Source: Pseudomonadota bacterium
GTDB taxonomy: Bacteria; Pseudomonadota; Alphaproteobacteria; UBA8366; GCA-2717185
Assembly: GCA_027619655.1 (NCBI GenBank)
Contig: JAQCHR010000140.1
Location: 1 to 8,318, forward strand
Length of the DNA: 8,318 nucleotides
Direction of reading: 5' to 3'
The position numbers were made by a program, and so were the translations under genes. Under the pieces are notes generated by a model that searched no databases, was not told where the DNA came from, and saw only the letters and a program-made list of their open reading frames with translations. The number at the start of each line of letters is the position of its first letter. The stretch's first letter is position 1. Shown here one piece after another: positions 1 to 4,898 of this stretch.

Positions 1-1
1 T

Positions 2-214
2 GTGTATGCCCATCTTAATACGGTCAAGACATTTCAGGCGCGCGGCGAATTGATCCTCGACCGGGGGTTTGCGATCTCCAACCCGGTTGTGTTCGGCTTT
101 CTCGCCACCCATGACGTCGATATCCAGCGCGCGCCGGCCCGCAAGCCGCGGCCGCGCGATGCGATCTTCAAGGAAGCCAAGCCCTTTATCGCCCGCATCA
201 GCTGCCCGCGCTGA
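2..214 (+). CDS. C-terminal fragment of an unidentified protein (5' end outside window)
   Basis: An open frame enters from the left edge and ends at TGA 212-214, giving about 70 residues. A GTG lies at position 2, but no ribosome binding site can be seen because the window starts there, so this is most likely the tail of a longer protein. The visible part is basic toward its end (a run of Ala/Arg/Lys/Pro around residues 43-52, then a short amphipathic stretch ending ISCPR). I do not recognise the family and see no catalytic motif, signal peptide or membrane segment. It is co-directional with the enolase-superfamily gene 95 bp downstream, so the two could share a transcript. The opposite-strand frames here read as low-complexity Arg/Ala and look like shadows. 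Confidence 0.5.
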   Translation: MYAHLNTVKTFQARGELILDRGFAISNPVVFGFLATHDVDIQRAPARKPRPRDAIFKEAKPFIARISCPR

Positions 215-297
215 AACCGCGAAGGGCGGCTGTCGCCTATTGACGGCGCCAGCCGCGCATTGACATGGTGCGCTGGCATTTTCGCCCGCCGATACCC

Positions 298-301
298 GGA
301 G
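298..301 (+). promoter_or_regulatory. Ribosome binding site fixing the start of the enolase-superfamily gene
   Basis: GGAG lies 8 nt before ATG 310. It supports that start over the in-frame ATG at 265, whose extra 15 residues do not resemble the family's N-terminus and which has no comparable site upstream. Confidence 0.6.
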
Positions 302-309
302 CTTGCACC

Positions 310-1431
310 ATGACAAAAATCACCGCGGTCCGCGCCTGTACCGTCCGCATCCCGCTCGACAACCCGACGACATTCGCCACCCGCAAGGTGCTGGCCCGCG
401 ACCTGACACTGGTCGAAATCGAGGCGGATGACGGCCACAAGGGCATCGGCTTCACCTATGGCGGCAGCAGCGGCGGCGGCATCGTGACCGAGGCGGTGCG
501 CAACCTGCTGGCCCCGGTCCTGATCGGCGAGGACCCGTTTCGCGTCGAGGGGCTCTGGGCGGAGATGTACCAGGAAGCGCTGCTGCAGGGCCGCGCCGGA
601 TCCGTGATGCGGGCGCTCAGCGCGCTGGATATCGCGCTATGGGACCACAATGCCCGGGCCGCCGGCATGCCGCTCTACCGGATGCTTGGCGGGTTCCAGA
701 AGGAATCGGTTCGCGGCTATGCCAGCGGCGGCTATTACCTGGACGGCAAGACGCCGGAGGACCTGGCGGCGGAAGTACAGGGCTTCGTCGATATCGGCTT
801 CGACGCGGTGAAGATCAAGGTCGGCCTGCTGGGCCTGCGGGAGGAAGAAGCCCGGCTTGCCGCGATCCGCGATATCGTCGGCGGCGATGTCCTGTTGATG
901 CTCGACATATCCAATGCCTGGAAGGATATCGAAACAGCGATGCGGTTTGTCAGCATCTACGAGCCCTATGACCCGTATTTCTTCGAGGAACCATTCTCGC
1001 CAGACGATCTCGACAACCACGCGCGGCTGGTCCAGCGCACCAATGTCCCGGTCGCCACCGGCGAGATCGAGGCCGGCCGCTGGCGCTTCAAGGAAATCCT
1101 GGAAAAGGGTGCGGCCACCATCCTGCAACCGGACGCGATCTGCTGCGGCGGCATCACTGAATTCCGCCGCATTGCCGCCACGGCGGCAAGTTACGGCGTG
1201 TCGGTTGCCCCGCACGCCTATCACGAAATGCACGTCCATATCGTCGCCAGCACCCCGAACGCGACGTTCATCGAGGTATTCAACGACGACACTATCGTGA
1301 ATTTCCGGCGACTGATCGACACCCAGCCGGTCGTCGAAAAGGGCCGGGTCCTGCTGCCGCAGAAACCCGGCCTTGGCTACGACTACCGGCCCGACGTGAT
1401 CGCGAAATACGCCATCGATCCCTGGGCGTAA
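310..1431 (+). CDS. Mandelate racemase/muconate lactonizing enzyme family protein (enolase superfamily)
   Basis: A complete 373-residue protein, the usual length for this superfamily. Members abstract the proton alpha to a carboxylate using a Mg-bound enolate intermediate, in the cytoplasm. An N-terminal capping domain (about 1-125) is followed by the (beta/alpha)7-beta barrel. The visible catalytic set is KIK (K168, K170), metal ligands D199 (in LMLDISN), E226/E227 (FFEEP) and E252 (ATGEI), then D275 (QPDA) and H302 (PHAYHE), and E322 (FIEVF). The KxK motif plus the Asp-His dyad places it in the mandelate racemase subgroup, which contains racemases and many sugar-acid dehydratases. The substrate cannot be read from sequence. 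ATG 310 was chosen because GGAG precedes it by 8 nt and the family-like N-terminus (TKITAVRACTVRIPL) begins there. Its 3' end is 6 bp from the stop of the convergent MetE-like gene. It is complete, with no missing catalytic residue. Confidence 0.93.
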   Translation: MTKITAVRACTVRIPLDNPTTFATRKVLARDLTLVEIEADDGHKGIGFTYGGSSGGGIVTEAVRNLLAPVLIGEDPFRVEGLWAEMYQEALLQGRAGSVMRALSALDIALWDHNARAAGMPLYRMLGGFQKESVRGYASGGYYLDGKTPEDLAAEVQGFVDIGFDAVKIKVGLLGLREEEARLAAIRDIVGGDVLLMLDISNAWKDIETAMRFVSIYEPYDPYFFEEPFSPDDLDNHARLVQRTNVPVATGEIEAGRWRFKEILEKGAATILQPDAICCGGITEFRRIAATAASYGVSVAPHAYHEMHVHIVASTPNATFIEVFNDDTIVNFRRLIDTQPVVEKGRVLLPQKPGLGYDYRPDVIAKYAIDPWA

Positions 1432-1437
1432 GCGCGA

Positions 1438-2601
1438 TTAAAACAGCCGCTCGCTGGCCAGTTTCGCGCCATCCGCAAGCGCGCGGAGCTTGGCCCAGAC
1501 GACGTCCTCGGCCACCTTGCCCATCCCGGCGGAGGTATCGAATCCGCAATCGGTGCCGGCGATCACCCGCGACGGGTCACCGATAACCTGCGCAATGCGC
1601 TCGATCCGGTCGGCGATGGTTTCGGGGTGCTCGATATAGTTCGAGGTCGTGTCGATGACGCCGGCGACGAGGTTCTGGTCATCCGCCAGCTTCATGTCGC
1701 CCAGCACCTTGTATTCATGCGCATGGCGCGGATTGGCGAAGGGCAGCACGATGGCGCCGACATCGGCTTTCTGCAGGATCGGCAGGATTTCATTCAGCGG
1801 CACGTCCATGTCGTGCGGGCCCTCATAATTGCCCCAGCAGACATGCAGCCGCACGTTTTCGCGCGGCACGTCCGCCAGGCTGCGGTTGATCGCGCCAACC
1901 GCCCGTTCGACGAAATCGAGGAATTCCGCCATCGGCCGTTCGGCATAGGTGACATGGTGTTCCAGCGCCAGGTCCGGGCAATCCAGTTGCAGCAGGAAAC
2001 CGTGCCGGGTGATCGAATCGTATTCGACCTTCAGCGCGGTGGCGATGGCGTCCAGGTAATTGTCGAATGTGTCGTAATACTCGTTCGGGATCGCCGCCGC
2101 AATGATGCCGGGCGACGGCGCGGTCACGAAGGCTTCCGAAAAGGCGGGCTTGTCTGCGTCGAGGATGGCGCGGAAGTCGTCGCATTCCCGGGCGACGAAG
2201 GCCGGATCCAGATAGCGGACCTCGCCCGTGACCGTCGGGACCTCGAAATTATTGACCGCCTCGCGGCCCCCCATCATCGCCTTGCGCTGTTCGACGAAGG
2301 CCGGGTATTTCGTGACATCCGCCGGCGGCCGGCGCGTACCCAGCCCGTTGAACCCGCTCATCCGATGCCGGACATACAGGAAGAACGCCTCGCGCGGCTG
2401 TTCGCCATTGTTGAGGATATCGACGCCGGCGGCGACCTGCTTGGGAATGACCCAGCGGGTCGCCTCGTCGATCAGCCGGTCCAGCGCCGCCGTGTCGATG
2501 GCCTCGCCCCGCGCCCGCAGGGCAAACAGGGATGTCAGGGCCGGCGGGCGCGGCAGGCTGCCGGCATGGGTTGTCAGGATTCTGTTTTCGCTTTTTATCA
2601 T
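1438..2601 (-). CDS. MetE C-terminal-domain family protein (cobalamin-independent methionine synthase II-like)
   Basis: A 387-residue stand-alone protein corresponding to the catalytic C-terminal barrel of MetE, like the YxjG/YxjH-type homologues. Family members carry zinc that activates a thiol for methyl or alkyl transfer; true substrates of stand-alone forms are mostly unknown. Hallmarks are the N-terminal ILTTHAGSLPRP, HVCWGN with zinc ligands H253 and C255, NPRHAHEY (290-297) and GTDCGFDT with the third thiolate C352. The position expected to hold the fourth MetE ligand (Glu) appears to be P287 (VLPFANPR). ATG 2601 was chosen over ATG 2607 because the GGAG is 9 nt from the former and only 3 nt from the latter; the 5' extension to 2688 has no family resemblance. 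It is divergent from the TauD-like gene and convergent with the enolase-family gene. A canonical methionine synthase role is unlikely because the N-terminal MetE domain is absent. Confidence 0.88.
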   Translation of the reverse strand: MIKSENRILTTHAGSLPRPPALTSLFALRARGEAIDTAALDRLIDEATRWVIPKQVAAGVDILNNGEQPREAFFLYVRHRMSGFNGLGTRRPPADVTKYPAFVEQRKAMMGGREAVNNFEVPTVTGEVRYLDPAFVARECDDFRAILDADKPAFSEAFVTAPSPGIIAAAIPNEYYDTFDNYLDAIATALKVEYDSITRHGFLLQLDCPDLALEHHVTYAERPMAEFLDFVERAVGAINRSLADVPRENVRLHVCWGNYEGPHDMDVPLNEILPILQKADVGAIVLPFANPRHAHEYKVLGDMKLADDQNLVAGVIDTTSNYIEHPETIADRIERIAQVIGDPSRVIAGTDCGFDTSAGMGKVAEDVVWAKLRALADGAKLASERLF

Positions 2602-2608
2602 TGTCATT

Positions 2609-2616
2609 CCCTCCCC
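2609..2616 (-). promoter_or_regulatory. Ribosome binding site of the MetE-like gene
   Basis: The minus strand reads GGGGAGGG. The core GGAG (2611-2614) is 9 nt from ATG 2601 but only 3 nt from ATG 2607, which favours the downstream start. Confidence 0.55.
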
Positions 2617-2634
2617 GGCGCCGCCGTCGTCGCT

Positions 2635-2665
2635 TGATAAACGGTTTCTGTTGCCCACGTTATCA
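2635..2665. promoter_or_regulatory. Imperfect inverted repeat in the divergent promoter region (possible operator)
   Basis: The 152-bp gap between the MetE-like and TauD-like starts contains TGATAA (2635-2640) and TTATCA (2660-2665), 19 nt apart. The match extends inward as TGATAAACG versus CGTTATCA, with one extra base in the left arm. Its place between divergent genes fits an operator or overlapping promoters. No clear sigma70 -35/-10 pair is visible on either strand; TACACT at 2684-2689 is a possible plus-strand -10 without a good -35. The repeat is short and could be chance. Confidence 0.25.
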
Positions 2666-2740
2666 GAGCACGGACCCGCGTGGTACACTTCCCAACCCTC
2701 GGCGAAGGCGCTACCATCCGGCCCCGTCGATCCGCAGGCA

Positions 2741-2744
2741 GGAG
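2741..2744 (+). promoter_or_regulatory. Ribosome binding site fixing the start of the TauD-like gene
   Basis: GGAG lies 9 nt before ATG 2754. The open frame extends upstream to 2532, but that part overlaps the divergent MetE-like gene and encodes a non-family Arg/Pro-rich sequence, so the start at 2754 is preferred. Confidence 0.6.
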
Positions 2745-2753
2745 AATTATCAG

Positions 2754-3623
2754 ATGGAAGCGCAGACCCTTACCAAGACAGCCGCACAAACCGGCTTCGA
2801 AATCCGGCCGCTTTCGGCACTGATGGGCGCGGAAATCATCGGTCTCGACCTCAGCCGGCCGCTGGACGATGCTACACGCGACGCTGTCCATGATGCGTTT
2901 CTGCAATACCAGGTCATCGTATTCCGCGACCAGAAGCTGACCAAGCAGCAGCAGGTGGATTTCACGGCGCAGTTCGGGACGCTGGAGCGCCATACCCTGC
3001 GCAACCTGGGCACCAACGACATTCCCCTGGTGCATGTGGTGACCAATATGGACGATGACGGAAAGCTGCTGGGCCGCGTCAAATCCGAAAAATGGCACAC
3101 CGACAAATCCTTCCGTCCCGAACCCTCGATGGCGACCATCCTGCACGCGGTCATACTGCCGCCCGCGGGCGGCGACACGGTTTTCGCGAATATGTACGCC
3201 GCCTATGAGGCATTGCCGGAACCGGCGAAAGCCGAACTGTCCGACGTCAAGGTCATGCACAGCTGGGAGCTGTCACGGGAAAATATCGGCCGGGTCATGT
3301 CGGAGCAGGAAAAACGCGACGCGCCGGACAACGTCCACCCGCTGGTCCGGACCCATCCTGAAACGGGCCGGAAGGCGCTGTTCATGGGCATGCATGCCTC
3401 GCATCTCGACGGCATGCCGATGGCGGAAGGCCGTGCGCGGATCGAAAAGCTGGAAGACCACGCCACCCAGGAACAATTCGTCTTCCGCCACAACTGGCGC
3501 GAAGGCGACGTGCTGATGTGGGACAACCGCTGCCTGCTGCATCATGCCGACGGGAATTTCGACACGACGAAATACCCGCGCGTCCTGCACCGCACCTGCC
3601 TGCGCGGCACGCCGACGAAATGA
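2754..3623 (+). CDS. TauD/TfdA-family Fe(II)/2-oxoglutarate-dependent dioxygenase
   Basis: A 289-residue cytosolic enzyme of the usual family length. The family uses Fe(II), O2 and 2-oxoglutarate to hydroxylate a substrate; in TauD (taurine) and TfdA (2,4-D) this breaks a C-S or C-O bond. The double-stranded beta-helix iron ligands are visible: H115 and D117 in WHTD, and distal H263 in the WDNR(x3)H motif at 256-263. The 2-oxoglutarate-binding arginine is R276 or R280 (YPRVLHR). The N-terminal half carries the family-typical MGAEIIGLDLSRPL and VIVFRDQ segments. The substrate is not readable: both sulfonate- and aryloxyalkanoate-type enzymes share this core. It is divergent from the MetE-like gene, and 78 bp separate its stop from the copper-responsive promoter. 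No terminator with a T-tract is visible after it, so readthrough into the copper operon is possible. Confidence 0.9.
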   Translation: MEAQTLTKTAAQTGFEIRPLSALMGAEIIGLDLSRPLDDATRDAVHDAFLQYQVIVFRDQKLTKQQQVDFTAQFGTLERHTLRNLGTNDIPLVHVVTNMDDDGKLLGRVKSEKWHTDKSFRPEPSMATILHAVILPPAGGDTVFANMYAAYEALPEPAKAELSDVKVMHSWELSRENIGRVMSEQEKRDAPDNVHPLVRTHPETGRKALFMGMHASHLDGMPMAEGRARIEKLEDHATQEQFVFRHNWREGDVLMWDNRCLLHHADGNFDTTKYPRVLHRTCLRGTPTK

Positions 3624-3701
3624 CGACCGGGACATGACCGGCCGCTAATTCGCCTCCAGACGTATCGGACAGGCCATCTATGTCGAACTTGAAATTCGCC
3701 A

Positions 3702-3732
3702 TTGACCTTCCCGTCGGGGGAAGCTCCATATA
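3702..3732 (+). promoter_or_regulatory. CueR-type (MerR-family) copper-responsive promoter and operator
   Basis: The -35 box TTGACC (3702-3707) is followed by a 19-bp spacer and a -10 box CATATA (3727-3732), overlapping an alternative TATAGT (3729-3734). The over-long 19-bp spacer is the signature of MerR-family activators. It holds an inverted repeat, ACCTTCC (3705-3711) and GGAAGCT (3719-3725), with a 7-nt centre. This is the same geometry as the Escherichia coli copA promoter bound by CueR (ACCTTCC-N7-GGAAGGT), with one base changed in the right arm. The copper genes begin immediately downstream. No cueR-like gene is in the window, so the regulator must be encoded elsewhere. Copper (or silver/gold) induction follows from the motif but is inferred. 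Confidence 0.88.
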
Positions 3733-3738
3733 GTCAAT

Positions 3739-4107
3739 ATGGTTCACTTTCGACGCGCCGCGCTTCTCATACCTTTATTCTGCGCCGCAATCGTCTGGGC
3801 GATGGTAACCCTGTCGTCCACCGCAAACGCTCATGCTGCGAATGCCGATACGGGCGGCACGCACGCCGCGGACCTATTTTCCGGTGGCGAACCGTCTCAC
3901 GGTGCAACCGGCGACAGGCAGGCGGCGGATCACCATTGCCATGGCGGCACAACGGCATGCCATTTTTTCGCCGCCGGTTGCGAAACACACCACGACTGGC
4001 TGCACCACATCAGCGATGACTCGCGACTGCAACGCGCAGTCCCGTATAGCGGCCGGGACATCACGCCCCTGCTGCGACCCCCACGAGGCAGCCGCCTCCC
4101 GGGCTGA
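3739..4107 (+). CDS. Small secreted His/Cys-rich protein, first gene of the copper operon
   Basis: A 122-residue protein with an evident Sec signal peptide: basic MVHFRR, a hydrophobic core, and likely cleavage after ANAHA (about residue 33). The mature part of roughly 89 residues is small and rich in potential metal ligands: about ten His and three Cys, mostly in DHHCH, ACH, GCETHH and WLHH (about residues 65-90). It ends in a Pro/Arg-rich tail. I do not recognise a named family. In position it resembles CopL, the short ligand-rich protein before copAB in Xanthomonas, but homology is not shown. The ATG lies 6 nt past the predicted -10 box, so the transcript may be leaderless; the nearest purine-rich stretch (GGGGGAA, 3716-3722) is within the operator and too distant to serve as a ribosome binding site. 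A role in periplasmic copper binding or operon control is inferred from composition and context. The stop overlaps a hairpin. Confidence 0.68.
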   Translation: MVHFRRAALLIPLFCAAIVWAMVTLSSTANAHAANADTGGTHAADLFSGGEPSHGATGDRQAADHHCHGGTTACHFFAAGCETHHDWLHHISDDSRLQRAVPYSGRDITPLLRPPRGSRLPG

Positions 4108-4150
4108 CCCATCGATCTGACGGCAATGCCTGCCGCAAGGCATGGGTCAG
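4104..4150 (+). repeat. Inverted repeat (9-bp perfect stem) after the small protein gene
   Basis: CTGACCCAT (4104-4112) pairs exactly with ATGGGTCAG (4142-4150) around a 29-nt loop. The loop has its own pairing potential (ATGCC 4126-4130 with GGCAT 4139-4143, which would compete with the outer stem). The left arm includes the TGA stop (4105-4107). No T-tract follows, so it is not a standard intrinsic terminator. It may slow or stabilise the transcript and set the ratio between the small protein and the downstream copper genes. The rest of the 173-bp gap to 4281 holds no gene that I can support. Confidence 0.5.
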
Positions 4151-4266
4151 ATGAGCCGGACCGCCTGGTGCCGGTAATACCCCATAACATACCGATTAAC
4201 GCCGTCTCGATGACGTCTGCACTATGCGTGTGTCCGTTGACGCCCCTGCGCATGCGATCACAGTAA

Positions 4267-4273
4267 AAGGGAA
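4267..4273 (+). promoter_or_regulatory. Ribosome binding site of the CopI-like gene
   Basis: AAGGGAA, with AGGG at 4268-4271, lies 9 nt before ATG 4281. It rules out the upstream in-frame ATG at 4224, whose extra 19 residues would precede and spoil the signal peptide. Confidence 0.6.
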
Positions 4274-4280
4274 TGGTTCA

Positions 4281-4859
4281 ATGAAAAACTATATGACGAT
4301 CAAGGCTTTCGCCGCTCTCAGCTATACCGCCGCCGCGCTGCTGCTCGGTACGGCACCATCCTATGCCGCCGGCCCCCACAGTGGCGGGCATGGTCACGCT
4401 GACGGGAACGCGGGTCACGGGTTCGATTTCGGCGCGCCGGGCAAGGCCTCAAACGTCACCCGCACCGTCGATATCACCCTGAAGGAGAATTTCTTCGAGC
4501 CGGAAAACATCGACGTCAAGGCCGGTGAGACGATTCGCTTCAGGATTTCGAACCAGGGCGAACTCGTCCATGAATTCAATATCGGAACCGCCGCGATGCA
4601 TGCCCGTCATCAGAAAGAGATGATGACGATGATGGAGCATGGTGCGCTGGAGGCCGACAGGATCAACCACGACATGATGAAGATGGATATGGGTGGCGGC
4701 AAAACCATGGAACACAATGATCCGAACAGCGCTCTGCTCGAACCCGGAAAATCCGCGGAAATAATCTGGAAATTCACCAAGGCGATGGAGCTTGAATTCG
4801 CCTGCAATGTCCCGGGCCATTACGAGGCCGGGATGGTCGGAAAGATGCACGTAAAATAA
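4281..4859 (+). CDS. copI: CopI-like periplasmic cupredoxin
   Basis: A 192-residue exported type-1 copper protein. The signal peptide runs to about residue 30 (TAPSYAA, then GPHSGGHGHADG), and the mature N-terminus is His/Gly-rich. The cupredoxin fold spans about 60-192. The type-1 copper ligands are H97 (LVHEFN), C175, H180 and M185 in the C-x4-H-x4-M loop FACNVPGHYEAGM. Between strands, residues 106-145 form a Met/His-rich insertion (EMMTMMEH, HDMMKMDMGGG, MEH) that could bind further Cu(I); I recall such insertions in CopI-type proteins, so it is probably family-typical. CopI of Rubrivivax gelatinosus is needed for copper tolerance, and a similar role (binding or shuttling periplasmic copper) is inferred. 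The gene lies 39 bp before the CopA-type gene and is probably driven by the CueR-type promoter. The family call is firm; the symbol is by resemblance. Confidence 0.85.
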   Translation: MKNYMTIKAFAALSYTAAALLLGTAPSYAAGPHSGGHGHADGNAGHGFDFGAPGKASNVTRTVDITLKENFFEPENIDVKAGETIRFRISNQGELVHEFNIGTAAMHARHQKEMMTMMEHGALEADRINHDMMKMDMGGGKTMEHNDPNSALLEPGKSAEIIWKFTKAMELEFACNVPGHYEAGMVGKMHVK

Positions 4860-4898
4860 GGCGTCGCACAGCGATTACGTTCATTTCCCGCCAATCAA

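Noticed and set aside
240..296. TTGACG (240-245) and TTGACA (260-265) as -35 boxes before the enolase-superfamily gene
   Set aside because: No -10-like hexamer lies at 16-18 bp from either; GATACC at 291-296 is too far away.
265..309. Upstream ATG extension of the enolase-superfamily gene
   Set aside because: The extra 15 residues look unlike the family N-terminus and the GGAG site fits ATG 310.
1627..2637. A long plus-strand open frame (336 codons) opposite the MetE-like gene
   Set aside because: Its translation is Arg/Asp/Val-rich with no family features; it is an antisense shadow caused by high GC, and the minus-strand frame carries clear MetE motifs.
3624..3660. CCGG-containing repeat after the TauD-like stop as a terminator
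   Set aside because: The arms are only 4 bp, CCGG is itself a palindrome, and no T-tract follows.
3680..3733. A 17-codon open frame (ATG 3680 to TAG 3731-3733) running through the copper promoter
   Set aside because: It lies upstream of the predicted transcription start of the copper operon, covers the operator itself, and has no ribosome binding site; it is chance coding in promoter DNA.
4237..4266. TTGACG as a -35 box of a second promoter before the CopI-like gene
   Set aside because: The hexamer at the right distance (CAGTAA) is poor, and a start there would cut into the ribosome binding site at 4267-4273.
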